From Parapedobacter sp035556095 (GTDB taxonomy: Bacteria; Bacteroidota; Bacteroidia; Sphingobacteriales; Sphingobacteriaceae): a stretch of DNA of 64,000 nt. Positions 45,415 through 54,399 of the stretch are shown here, one piece after another (the first letter of the stretch is position 1; each line of letters starts with the position of its first letter). The DNA lies in the NCBI RefSeq assembly GCF_035556095.1, contig NZ_DATMFT010000005.1:186001-250000 (forward strand), in the 5' to 3' direction. The notes below the pieces were generated by a model that was not told the DNA's origin, did not search any database, and saw only the letters and a list, made by a program, of their open reading frames with translations. A program made the translations under genes and the position numbers.

Positions 45415-45449
45415 ACAAGAAACGCCCTGTATGTCAGGGCGTTTCTTGT
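45415..45449. terminator. Bidirectional terminator between rpoD and the M16 gene
   Basis: A perfect 15-bp stem, ACAAGAAACGCCCTG with its complement, and a 5-nt loop TATGT. It has T-rich flanks in both directions (TTTCTTGTT forward) and lies between two converging genes, so it can serve both. Confidence 0.85.
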
Positions 45450-45464
45450 TGCAATACGCGCGTA

Positions 45465-48320
45465 TTATTGCGCTTCCGGCATAAGTACGAATTTGAATAG
45501 CCGCTCTTCTCCAAGGTATTTGTTTGCAACGGCTTTCACACTTTCAGGGGTCACCTTGTTCAGTTCATCCAAGTAACGCAAGATGTACGCGGGGTCCTCA
45601 TTGCGCTGGTAAGCACCTGATAAGTGCCCCAACCAAAAGCCATTTTCACGTAGCTGGACTTCCAGCTGGCGTTTCTGTTCACTCACAAACTTCTCGATAT
45701 CCACCTGCTCGGGCCCATGTTGTTTGATTTTATTGATTTCGTCAAGTGCGGAAAGCATCAATGGTTCCACCATATCGGGACTAGTGCCATAGGCCAAGCT
45801 AAACGAATACCGATGCCGCGGGGATTTGGCGTACGACGCCCGTGCTGACACGCCGTAAACGCCGCTTTCAGCCTCGCGGAGGCGCTCAATCAATTTGATG
45901 TTCAGGATACTTTCCAACGCATCGAGTTGCATGTTCTCCGCTTCCGAATAATCGTAATCGCCAAAATAGTACAGCCGTACGCTGGCTTTCTGTTCCTTGC
46001 CCCGGTACACTGTGCGTTCCAATCCCGCATCAGGTGGATAGATGCCCAGGTCTCGGGCTTCTTCCTCCCTATCCGTTGTGGGCAGGCCGCCGAGGTATTG
46101 CAGCACCAGCGGCGTCAGTTCTTCCTCGGTAAAGCTACCAACGATGGTTACCGTAAAGTCGGAAGCATCAGCAAAACGCTGCATGTAGATGGCGTATGCC
46201 ATATGAGGGTCTACCTGGTCCACTTGCGCTACCGTCATGCTGGTGCGGCGGATGTTGTCGTCGTAAAGCACCGCGTTAATCGTGTCCGAAAATACGGCGT
46301 CTGGATCTTCTTGCCGATTGGCTAGCGAGGCCTTTATACGTTGCATATAACCCTCAAACACATCCATGTCAAGACGCGGAACGGTAAAATAGGCGTAGAT
46401 GAGTTCAAATGCCGTATGCAGGTCCTTCTTACCGCTAGTGGCGTTAAAGCCTTCCGACAACTCACCGATATAAGGCCGTACGGACACCTTTTTGCCACTG
46501 AGGTACTTCGACAGCTGAGTGGCATCATAATAGCCGAGACCACTTCCCCCCACCACGCTTGCTGCATATGCGGCCGAGAGAAAATCCTTGTCATCATAGA
46601 GCGCCGTACCGCCGGGACTGAATGCAGTCAGACTGATTTCATCGTTCTTGAAATCAGTAGGTTTCAAGACCACACGTATACCGTTACTCAAAGTCAACTC
46701 AGTCACCCCTAATTCCGGTCTTTCGTGCCGGTTAACCACCGTTCCCGGCTCGGGTAGCTCTTCCAACAATGGCACGTCCTGCACGTCGTCGTCATATGGT
46801 GCAATATCCGCCACTTTTACCGTGGCCAGCCAGCCGTTCACGGTTTGTTCATCAGGCAGGCTATCCCTGTCCTTTTCAGGTGCCAAGATAAGGATGTCGC
46901 AATTCACATCGGTATAGTACTGGTCTGCGAGTGCATTGACATCGCCTAGCGCAATCGTGCCGATGAGCGATTTTCCTAAGCGATATCGGTCTTCATTACT
47001 TAGCGCTCGCTCTCCTTGCAGGAAATGGTTGAGGTAAGTCCCTACATAGCTTTCCGATTTCCGTTTGTCGCGTTCGGCATAAGACGATTCCACACTGGTG
47101 AGAAAATTGCTTTTGGCGCGCTCCAGTTCTGTAGCCGTAAAACCATGGCGTTTTATGCGCTCAAACTCGGTTACCACCGCTTCAAAACCGCGTTGCATTT
47201 CTCCCGGTTTTGCGGCGACGTACATTGTAAAGGCATCCAATCCCCGGAGAAATCCACCAATGCTGCCACCACCTTGGATGAAGGGCGGATCTGATTGGCG
47301 GGTCAGCTCCGCGAAGCGGGCACCGGCCATCTGGTTGAAGAGCGACTTGTTGAGCTGCGCGCGGTAGTCGCCCACCGTTTTTACCGGCGCTTCGGGATGT
47401 TTGACGATTACCTGTACAACGGACTGGGGCATCTCCGCATCGGTTACTGCCATAAACTGGTTTTTGCCTGTCAATGGAATATTGTACTCCGTCCTTTCGG
47501 GGGCGTCTACGGGATTTTCAAGGTCGGCAAACAATGCCTTAACGCGTTGCTCCATGTCGGCCACATTGATATCGCCCACAATGATGAGCGCCTGTAGGTT
47601 GGGGCGGTACCAGTTACGGTGGAAATTGCGCAACGTCTCGTGATCAAAACCTTCTATCCGTTCGCGTGTCCCGATGGGAAGCCGTTGCGCGTAGCGCGAG
47701 TCGTTCAAGATCATCGGAAAGTACTGATCGCGCATGCGCTGTTGCGCTCCCCTGCCGCCAAGCAGTTCATTGAGTACCACCCCCCGCTCCTTGTCTATTT
47801 CCTCCCCGTCCAAAAGCGCATCCTGTGCCCAGTCTCGCATCACCTGAAGACCGTTTTCCAGCAGTTCGGCATCGTCAGACGGGATGGGCAGTTGATAGAC
47901 CGTTTCGTCAAATGAGGTATACGCATTCAAGTCTGAGCCAAACCGAACACCTGCCCGTTGCAGGTAATCCACCAACTCGTTCTTCGGGAAATTTTTGGTA
48001 CCGTTGAACTGCATGTGCTCAAGGAAATGGGCCAGTCCCAGTTCATCCTCGGTCTCCAGTACGGAACCCACCTTCGTGGCCAGATACATAACCACGCGGT
48101 CTTTGGGCTCTTCGTTGTGGCGTATGTAATAAGCAAACCCATTAGGCAGTTTGCCTTGTAACACCGTGGTATCCATTGCCAGCGTATCGCTTAGTCTTAA
48201 GCTATCTATTGAAGGCGGCGAGTAGGATATTGCCACCCGTGGGACAATAAACAAAATGAACAATGGCAGTGCCAGCGAAGGAATTAATCGAATCATGTTG
48301 TGCATATTATTATTGAGCAT
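45465..48320 (-). CDS. M16 (pitrilysin/insulinase) family zinc metallopeptidase
   Basis: About 950 residues with two M16 pairs. The inverted zinc motif HFLEH lies in ELGLAHFLEHMQFNGT near the N-terminus, and a downstream Glu in the DKERGVVLNE segment is the third ligand. A signal anchor (IPSLALPLFILFIV) suggests export to the periplasm. The start is uncertain: ATGs at 48320, 48305 and 48296 all precede the signal; the first is given. M16 enzymes cut short peptides; the substrate is unknown. It diverges from a lipoprotein gene. Confidence 0.92.
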   Translation of the reverse strand: MLNNNMHNMIRLIPSLALPLFILFIVPRVAISYSPPSIDSLRLSDTLAMDTTVLQGKLPNGFAYYIRHNEEPKDRVVMYLATKVGSVLETEDELGLAHFLEHMQFNGTKNFPKNELVDYLQRAGVRFGSDLNAYTSFDETVYQLPIPSDDAELLENGLQVMRDWAQDALLDGEEIDKERGVVLNELLGGRGAQQRMRDQYFPMILNDSRYAQRLPIGTRERIEGFDHETLRNFHRNWYRPNLQALIIVGDINVADMEQRVKALFADLENPVDAPERTEYNIPLTGKNQFMAVTDAEMPQSVVQVIVKHPEAPVKTVGDYRAQLNKSLFNQMAGARFAELTRQSDPPFIQGGGSIGGFLRGLDAFTMYVAAKPGEMQRGFEAVVTEFERIKRHGFTATELERAKSNFLTSVESSYAERDKRKSESYVGTYLNHFLQGERALSNEDRYRLGKSLIGTIALGDVNALADQYYTDVNCDILILAPEKDRDSLPDEQTVNGWLATVKVADIAPYDDDVQDVPLLEELPEPGTVVNRHERPELGVTELTLSNGIRVVLKPTDFKNDEISLTAFSPGGTALYDDKDFLSAAYAASVVGGSGLGYYDATQLSKYLSGKKVSVRPYIGELSEGFNATSGKKDLHTAFELIYAYFTVPRLDMDVFEGYMQRIKASLANRQEDPDAVFSDTINAVLYDDNIRRTSMTVAQVDQVDPHMAYAIYMQRFADASDFTVTIVGSFTEEELTPLVLQYLGGLPTTDREEEARDLGIYPPDAGLERTVYRGKEQKASVRLYYFGDYDYSEAENMQLDALESILNIKLIERLREAESGVYGVSARASYAKSPRHRYSFSLAYGTSPDMVEPLMLSALDEINKIKQHGPEQVDIEKFVSEQKRQLEVQLRENGFWLGHLSGAYQRNEDPAYILRYLDELNKVTPESVKAVANKYLGEERLFKFVLMPEAQ

Positions 48321-48357
48321 AAAAGGCCATTGACCCGTCACGAAATCAGGTCTGTGC

Positions 48358-48365
48358 CAAAAGTA
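48358..48365 (-). promoter_or_regulatory. -7 element of the M16 gene
   Basis: TACTTTTG on the minus strand, exact match 37 nt before the ATG at 48320. Confidence 0.5.
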
Positions 48366-48413
48366 ATCATATTTTTATTGGCGAGCGTGTTAAATCGTGT
48401 TAATCATAAAACG

Positions 48414-48444
48414 TTGGAATAACTTTTGCGAATCCATACCTTTG
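48414..48444 (+). promoter_or_regulatory. Full -33/-7 promoter of the lipoprotein gene
   Basis: TTGG (48414-48417), 19 nt, then TACCTTTG (48437-48444). The spacing and the -7 match the Bacteroidota consensus; the -33 differs by one base. The ATG is 16 nt further on. Confidence 0.65.
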
Positions 48445-48460
48445 AAAATAAACTACACAT

Positions 48461-49030
48461 ATGGGAGTATATATCCGTTTAATGGTGGTCGTGTGCATAG
48501 CTGTGATTTTCGTGGCCTGCGGCAGCGACAAATCGGTAACTGAACGCGTAGCACTGAGCGAAGTTAGTTTTTACCTCGAATCTAATCCCGTTTACGAAAC
48601 CGCGGAAATCGACTACGGCGAGGTGAAGTTCGGGCAAAAATCTGACACCGACCTGATTGCTGCTTACCGCGGGCTTGAAAACGGCGGTTATGTAACGATG
48701 GAATTGTTGAAGCAACGCAAACGCTTCCTGTCAAAAGACAGTACATTCGTATATTTGATTAAGCTGACGGATAAGTCCATTCCCCTCGTCTTGGAAAAGA
48801 CAGACAAGCGGGCCACCGTAAAAACAGCGGAGTATGCGTTGGATGAGAAAGGCGGCGCACATATAGAACAAACCGGTAAGAACCGCGCTAAGGCTACGGT
48901 GACGCTCACCAAAACCGAAACCGATTTTGCAGACTTCGCCAAGAAAGGTGCCGATAACAATGCATCATTCATCAAGAAAACCTATCTGCTGCGCTTCAAT
49001 AAAGATACCGGCTGGGGGGTAACCAAATAA
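48461..49030 (+). CDS. Uncharacterised lipoprotein
   Basis: 189 residues with a lipoprotein signal, lipobox FVAC (Cys20). The mature part is rich in Lys, Asp and Thr and strand-forming, without a recognised domain. The C-terminal ASFIKKTYLLRFNKDTGWGV resembles a single domain of the NTF2/DUF4878-like kind, which is a guess. It precedes a membrane-protein gene by 4 nt, so the two are co-transcribed and may act together in the envelope. Confidence 0.65.
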   Translation: MGVYIRLMVVVCIAVIFVACGSDKSVTERVALSEVSFYLESNPVYETAEIDYGEVKFGQKSDTDLIAAYRGLENGGYVTMELLKQRKRFLSKDSTFVYLIKLTDKSIPLVLEKTDKRATVKTAEYALDEKGGAHIEQTGKNRAKATVTLTKTETDFADFAKKGADNNASFIKKTYLLRFNKDTGWGVTK

Positions 49031-49034
49031 TGCG

Positions 49035-49511
49035 ATGAAAGGTTTGTCTACCGTTATCGCCATTCAGGCGCTCCTTTCCACCATCGCTGGTGTCTTGCTA
49101 TCGCAGATGTCGTTTATCGGCAGGGTTGGCATCAGTGTGATGTACCGCGAGTATGGTATTTTCAAAATCTGGTGGAAAACGGCTGTTTTACTGTTTGCTG
49201 TACAACTGGTTTTGACGCTCGTACTGTGGCTAGTAAAAAAGCTGCTCGGTCGCCGGCTAGCCCAGGCCACACTCCTGCTCTTTCTGTTGTTTGGCTTGGT
49301 GGGCGCTTACTTCACTTATCTCGATTTTACGACGACCAATCACCGGTTGATGAAGGTGAATTTCCATGCCGGAGTCTACCTTTTTTGGGGTACCTGGATA
49401 TTGGCGTGTGTCTATTTCATGGCCGTGCCGATGAAGAAGCGACAGCCCCGTGAACCCGTTACCGAATCGACGGACGACGAAACCACCATAGCACCGACAG
49501 ACCCCTCTTAA
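49035..49511 (+). CDS. Uncharacterised four-helix membrane protein
   Basis: 158 residues with four hydrophobic segments (about 5-25, 44-67, 77-96, 109-131) and a charged, acidic C-terminal tail. No known family was recognised. It follows the lipoprotein gene by 4 nt; its last 4 nt overlap the end of the sialate esterase gene on the other strand. Confidence 0.6.
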   Translation: MKGLSTVIAIQALLSTIAGVLLSQMSFIGRVGISVMYREYGIFKIWWKTAVLLFAVQLVLTLVLWLVKKLLGRRLAQATLLLFLLFGLVGAYFTYLDFTTTNHRLMKVNFHAGVYLFWGTWILACVYFMAVPMKKRQPREPVTESTDDETTIAPTDPS

Positions 49512-50911
49512 AGGCCCCAGTTGTCCGTCCGGAACGGAGCTACAGGCAGGCCGTTTGTGTTGAACAAGTTGGGCATAGCTGTCTCGGTAAACCCGAAACG
49601 AACCGCCATTGGTGCATTCACCGCGGGCGATGACACAATGAGTTCATTCCCTTTGATAGTGCCCACCGCTTCATGGAAGATCCGGTCGGCCCCGGCAATA
49701 TAAAGGTCCGTAATCCGATCACCCACTACCTGTAATCCGTTTTCAAGGTAGTCAAAAGAGATGGTGATCGTTTTGCCTTGTGCCTTGTATCCGCTATAAA
49801 GCGGCGAGCGGTAATCTTTGCCGTTGTTTAAGCCGTAATGTTCGTGCAATGCTATAGCGGCCAACCGGTTGGCCACTTCCCGTTTTTGCGTTGGATGAAT
49901 ATCCTTTACATTATCCACGAGGTCACTTACTACCACCATACCGGTATTGGGCAGGATTTTAGCTGTCTTATCCTGCTGTTCGCGGAGCAGGGCAGCCAGC
50001 GGTTTTTCATTACCATAGGCAAAAGGTGCAATCTGGACGAAATAAAACGGTAGCTCGCTATTCCACGCCATGCGCCACGAGGTTACCATGGTACGCATCA
50101 GCTTATCGTAACCCCACCAAGTACCTACGTTGCTCTCGCCCTGGTACCAGTAAAAGCCCGACAGCACAAATGGCGTAAGGGGACGGATCATGCTGTTCCA
50201 CAGCACACCGGCTTCCGTGGGCCAATGTTGTGAAGGGTTTAACATTGCTTCCAAATGGCCCAGTTCGCTGTCATTTTCAATGAGATACGATGGTGTCCAT
50301 ACTTCTGCTGGCGTACCGCCCCACGATGCGTTGATGATGCCGATGGGTACGTCCAGTTCCGCACGTAGCTTCTTGGCAATGAAGTAACCTATAGCAGAGA
50401 ATGGTTTCAGCGATTCCGCGCTTAATGTCTGCCAGCTATTGGGAATATCGTCTTGTGGGTAGTCTGCCGCTGTACGGCTTACTTGCAACAAACGAATCTG
50501 ATGATCATTAGCGCCTGGTAGTTCATCGAGTATTTCCGGCAATTGCTGGTTACCGCCCCACTCCATATTCGACTGCCCCGAACATAGCCATACATCACCC
50601 AAGAGGATATTGTGCAGTGTGATTTTACTTCCTGCCGACAAGATTTCCAGCTCATAAGGGCCGCCCGCCTGCGTAGTGGGCAATTCGGCCATCCACCGTC
50701 CGCCACCGTCTACCTTCGTCTTTACGGTATCATCCAGCCACGATGCTTTGATGGCTACCTCGACACTGGCATACCCCCATCCCCAAATGTTTGCCTTGGT
50801 ATTCCGTTGCAAAACCATATTATCCGATAGCACATGTGGTATCCGGAGTTGACCGAAACTGGTGAGTTGGAATGCCACGGCGAGGCACGCCAGCAGAAAT
50901 ATTCTCTTCAT
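49508..50911 (-). CDS. Sialate O-acetylesterase-like SGNH hydrolase
   Basis: 467 residues with a signal peptide (ending SFGQ). The catalytic Ser is in WLCSGQSNMEWGG (about residue 117), with NASWGGTP and a FYWYQGESNV block and a DIHP motif later, all typical of the sialate 9-O-acetylesterase family. Bacteroidota homologues often remove acetyl groups from plant glycans such as xylan or pectin, so sialic acid need not be the substrate. It stands alone here. Confidence 0.88.
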   Translation of the reverse strand: MKRIFLLACLAVAFQLTSFGQLRIPHVLSDNMVLQRNTKANIWGWGYASVEVAIKASWLDDTVKTKVDGGGRWMAELPTTQAGGPYELEILSAGSKITLHNILLGDVWLCSGQSNMEWGGNQQLPEILDELPGANDHQIRLLQVSRTAADYPQDDIPNSWQTLSAESLKPFSAIGYFIAKKLRAELDVPIGIINASWGGTPAEVWTPSYLIENDSELGHLEAMLNPSQHWPTEAGVLWNSMIRPLTPFVLSGFYWYQGESNVGTWWGYDKLMRTMVTSWRMAWNSELPFYFVQIAPFAYGNEKPLAALLREQQDKTAKILPNTGMVVVSDLVDNVKDIHPTQKREVANRLAAIALHEHYGLNNGKDYRSPLYSGYKAQGKTITISFDYLENGLQVVGDRITDLYIAGADRIFHEAVGTIKGNELIVSSPAVNAPMAVRFGFTETAMPNLFNTNGLPVAPFRTDNWGL

Positions 50912-50989
50912 GATACAGATTTAACCGGCGGCAATATAGAAAAATTGGTTGGGAAAATAAATCACTCGTTAATAGACTAACTATTTTAG

Positions 50990-50997
50990 TACATTTG
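50990..50997 (+). promoter_or_regulatory. -7 element of the DnaQ/GIY-YIG gene
   Basis: TACATTTG, exact match, ends 5 nt before the ATG at 51003; the transcript would be leaderless. Confidence 0.55.
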
Positions 50998-51002
50998 CCT
51001 TT

Positions 51003-52358
51003 ATGAAACAGCCCGGTATACCAACCCAATACGCCATCGTAGATATCGAAACCACGGGCACTTACGCGTCGGGTAGCGGCATCACCGAGATTGCTATCCT
51101 CGTCCACGATGGCCAGCGTGTTGTTGACCGCTATTCGTCGCTCATCAATCCTCACCGCCCCATACCACTGGCCATCCAGGCGCTTACCGGCATTACTGAT
51201 GAGCTCGTGGCCGATAGTCCCTCGTTCGACGACCTTGCCCCGCATATATACAAACTGCTTGAAGGTCGGATATTTATTGCACACAACGTCAACTTTGACT
51301 ATTCGTTTGTAAAGCACCATCTTTCAGCGGCAGGTTATGAGCTTAACGCACGCAAGCTATGCACGGTCCGGCTTAGCCGGAAAATCCGTCCGGGCCTTCC
51401 TTCTTACAGTTTGGGCCGGTTATGCGATGCGTTGGATATACCGATCAGCAACCGCCACCGGGCCGAGGGCGATGCTGAAGCGACAGCCGTCTTATTCGGT
51501 CGTTTGGTGGAGTGGGATACCGAAGGCGTGATTGCTGAAATGTTAAAGAAAGCGTCCAAGCACCAGCAACTACCCCCCAACCTACCCAAGGAGCAGTTTG
51601 ATGCGCTTCCTACAGGGCCGGGCGTATACTATTTCCGGGACAAAAGCAATAAGGTCATTTATGTGGGCAAAGCGCGTAACATCCGTAAACGGATAGCCCA
51701 ACATTTCAGCGGGCACACCCCGCAACTGCAACGTCAGCATTTTCTTCGCCATATTCATGCGGTTACCCACGAGCGCTGTGGCACCGAGCTCATGGCATTG
51801 CTGCTGGAGGCGACTGAAATCCAACGCTTATGGCCTACCTACAATCGTGCGCTAAAGCGCTTTGAACCCAAATACGCGCTCTATGCGTACGAAGATTGCG
51901 GTGGTTACCTACGCCTGGCAGTCGGCAAGCACGGCAAACACCGCAACCACGTGCACGTTTTTCACCGGCACCTCGATGCGTACAACCTGCTACATCGGCT
52001 CATTCGTGAGTTTGACCTTCATCCTGCACTTTGCGGCGTAGGTCTCGGAGGTACGCAACCATCACCTGAGGTGCATAACCCGCGGGTGCATGAAGCACTT
52101 CGCCATCTCGACAAGAAACTACCCACCTTTGCGATCTTCGACAAAGGGCGGGATGGCAACGAAACCAGTTGCATCTGGGTGGAGCAGGGTAAATTGTACG
52201 GTATGGGATACATTAACCATGGTGTTGATCGGGCATCAACTGAGGCCATTAAAGACGAACTCACCTGTTATTCCGCCAACCATTACATGATGCAACTCAT
52301 CTATAACTATGCTGAAAAGCATCCGGCCGTGGTATGGAAACCAGCGATTGATCGGTAA
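51003..52358 (+). CDS. DnaQ-like exonuclease fused to a GIY-YIG nuclease domain
   Basis: 451 residues. The N-terminal DEDDh exonuclease has Asp14/Glu16 (VDIETTG), Asp99 (HNVNFDYSF), His152 and Asp157 (HRAEGDAEA). A UvrC/Cho-type GIY-YIG domain follows at about 204-285 (GVYYF at 207 and IYVGKARNIRKR at 219), then an uncharacterised C-terminal region of about 160 residues. Such DnaQ-Cho fusions are known and probably act in nucleotide-excision-type repair; the exact role is not established. No ribosome site precedes the ATG. Confidence 0.92.
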   Translation: MKQPGIPTQYAIVDIETTGTYASGSGITEIAILVHDGQRVVDRYSSLINPHRPIPLAIQALTGITDELVADSPSFDDLAPHIYKLLEGRIFIAHNVNFDYSFVKHHLSAAGYELNARKLCTVRLSRKIRPGLPSYSLGRLCDALDIPISNRHRAEGDAEATAVLFGRLVEWDTEGVIAEMLKKASKHQQLPPNLPKEQFDALPTGPGVYYFRDKSNKVIYVGKARNIRKRIAQHFSGHTPQLQRQHFLRHIHAVTHERCGTELMALLLEATEIQRLWPTYNRALKRFEPKYALYAYEDCGGYLRLAVGKHGKHRNHVHVFHRHLDAYNLLHRLIREFDLHPALCGVGLGGTQPSPEVHNPRVHEALRHLDKKLPTFAIFDKGRDGNETSCIWVEQGKLYGMGYINHGVDRASTEAIKDELTCYSANHYMMQLIYNYAEKHPAVVWKPAIDR

Positions 52359-52458
52359 GACGGATATTCAATTTATTTCGCTTTTAGCAGCCGACTATTG
52401 GATAAACTGCCATATTTCAGGGCCTTTAATGGGCAGCGGCTTGATTGAAATAATTACG

Positions 52459-52466
52459 TAAGTTTG
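52459..52466 (+). promoter_or_regulatory. -7 element of the GH76-like gene
   Basis: TAAGTTTG, exact match, ends 7 nt before the ATG at 52474; a leaderless or 1-3 nt leader transcript is expected. Confidence 0.5.
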
Positions 52467-52473
52467 CACCCAA

Positions 52474-53925
52474 ATGATAAATACACGCTTTACTTTACTC
52501 TGCACGCTGACACTGATTATGGGCACCCGCCTGAATAACGAGTTTGCCTATCACACGAAGCCCGGCCCTTTGCCAACACCCACCGCCGGCACAGCAACTG
52601 CCGCCCTTGCCGAGCAAAACCTGCTACGCGCCATGGAACTCGCGGATAGTGCTTTCGCCCATTACTTTACTGGCGACGGCATGGCAATGGCTCGGTTTTA
52701 CAACCCTTACATTGAAGTTCGCTCGGAAGAGAAAGGAAGCGTGTGGATGTACACCGCTGCCATCGAGGCCACTAATGCCATTTTGCACGCACTCCAAGCG
52801 TATGAAGCACACGGCGGACCGCACCTATACGAGATACATACCAAGCGCTACCGTGACCAGCTTGCGCGGCTTTATGACAACCTTGCCTATTATCGCGGCA
52901 CGTTCGAACTCACCTCATTTACACAAACCCGCGAGTGGTCGGTCTATGGTGTACACCGCGCCGCTATGAAGGGCAGTGCGCAGGTGGCCGGCAAAGAAAA
53001 TGTATATGACGACCAGCAGTGGTTGGTCCGGGAGCTGCTGCATTCCTATAAACTAACCAGCGAACCGCGGTACTTGGAGGAGGCGGAATATCTTACGGAA
53101 TACGTTTTGGACGGATGGGACAGTACGCTCGATGCCGCCGGCAATGTTCATGGGGGTATTCCTTGGGGGCCGGGGTATACCACGAAGCATGCGTGCAGCA
53201 ACGGGCCGTTCATTAGTCCGTTGGTATGGCTACATGAACAATACGCAAGAAGTGATGAGGAAATCGACCATCGATATATTGCTCCTGATGGTAGCCGCAA
53301 AACGGTATCGATTAAAAAGCGCGATTATTACCTGACGTTTGCCGAGTCCGTTTACGCTTGGCAGAAAGCGCATCTTCTCCGACCCGACGGCGTATACGAT
53401 GATTTTATGGGCGGTTGCCGGGATTGCAAGATACGATACGAAATGGTTGACGGTGTGCGTTATCGGGCCCATACGCCGCTCCATGACCAGGTAGGTCCAC
53501 CCTATTCCTATAACACGGGCTCCATCCTCTCTGGCGCAGTCGACCTCTACCGGGTAACCGGAAAGCCGGAATACCTTGACGACATGAAGCAACTTTCGAA
53601 TGACAGCTTCAGTTACTTTGCAAAGAAAAGCAAACAACGGACTGGTTATTATGAGTTTGCAACAACAGGATTCAACAACTGGTTCAATGGGGTGCTCTTG
53701 CGGGCGTATTTGGAAACCTATCCTCTATACCGTAGTGTGGATCAGTACATCCAGCCGTTCCAACAGAATCTCGATTACGGCTATACCCGCTTTCTGCATA
53801 GAGGTATCCTCCCACCCGACCTGCTTGGCGGGTGGAGCGACGACCGCCAAGTGGAAGGCATGTTCGCCTTTACGTTTGCGGCGGAATATGCGTTGCTTTC
53901 GGAGTATGCATTAGAAAAACAATAA
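52474..53925 (+). CDS. GH76-like alpha-mannanase family protein
   Basis: 483 residues with a weak signal peptide. The (alpha/alpha)6 pattern and the paired acids Asp179-Asp180 in YDDQQWLVRELLHSY match GH76 endo-alpha-1,6-mannanases, followed by GWDSTLDAAGNVHGGIPW. Further hallmarks are NTGSILSGAVDLYRVTGKPEYLDDM. GH76 enzymes cut alpha-1,6-mannan backbones; a related helical family cannot be excluded. It is followed by a DUF4180 gene with its own promoter. Confidence 0.75.
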   Translation: MINTRFTLLCTLTLIMGTRLNNEFAYHTKPGPLPTPTAGTATAALAEQNLLRAMELADSAFAHYFTGDGMAMARFYNPYIEVRSEEKGSVWMYTAAIEATNAILHALQAYEAHGGPHLYEIHTKRYRDQLARLYDNLAYYRGTFELTSFTQTREWSVYGVHRAAMKGSAQVAGKENVYDDQQWLVRELLHSYKLTSEPRYLEEAEYLTEYVLDGWDSTLDAAGNVHGGIPWGPGYTTKHACSNGPFISPLVWLHEQYARSDEEIDHRYIAPDGSRKTVSIKKRDYYLTFAESVYAWQKAHLLRPDGVYDDFMGGCRDCKIRYEMVDGVRYRAHTPLHDQVGPPYSYNTGSILSGAVDLYRVTGKPEYLDDMKQLSNDSFSYFAKKSKQRTGYYEFATTGFNNWFNGVLLRAYLETYPLYRSVDQYIQPFQQNLDYGYTRFLHRGILPPDLLGGWSDDRQVEGMFAFTFAAEYALLSEYALEKQ

Positions 53926-53968
53926 CCAGTATTTTTAGATACCGTAAGTTTTTGCTTCTTAAAAGACC

Positions 53969-53976
53969 TATCTTTG
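53969..53976 (+). promoter_or_regulatory. -7 element of the DUF4180 gene
   Basis: TATCTTTG, exact match, ends 4 nt before the ATG at 53981; a leaderless transcript is expected. Confidence 0.55.
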
Positions 53977-53980
53977 GGAC

Positions 53981-54334
53981 ATGAAATTTCGGGAGGTAGG
54001 CGATTCTACGATAGCAGAGGTCGTTGCAGAAAACGTCGTTATCAATAATGTGGAAGAGGGGGTAGACCTTATCGGAAATGCCTATTACCAAGGATTTGAC
54101 AAGGTTATCCTCTATAAGAAAAACGTTTCGCCGGATTTTTTCGACCTAAAGACCGGTATGGCTGGAGAAATCCTTCAGAAGTTTTCCAACTACCGTGTAC
54201 GATTAGTCATTGTTGGCGATTTTAGTGTTTATACCAGCAAGAGCCTGCACGATTTTATTCGCGAAAGCAACCAAGGTAAACTTGTTAACTTCCTTTCTTC
54301 CAAGGAAGAAGCAATGGGCCGGTTATCGATGTAG
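53981..54334 (+). CDS. DUF4180 domain protein
   Basis: 117 residues. The pattern from VINNVEEGVDLIGNAYYQGFDKVILYKKNVSPDFFDLKTGMAGEILQKF, recognised by its parts, and RLVIVGDFS matches DUF4180, a small STAS-like cytoplasmic fold of unknown function. No operon partner. No ribosome site before the ATG. Confidence 0.8.
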   Translation: MKFREVGDSTIAEVVAENVVINNVEEGVDLIGNAYYQGFDKVILYKKNVSPDFFDLKTGMAGEILQKFSNYRVRLVIVGDFSVYTSKSLHDFIRESNQGKLVNFLSSKEEAMGRLSM

Positions 54335-54399
54335 TAATCACGCCTGACGCCTCTTAATCAATTACGGCAGGATTTCGAAAGCCTGTAAATCGGTAATGC

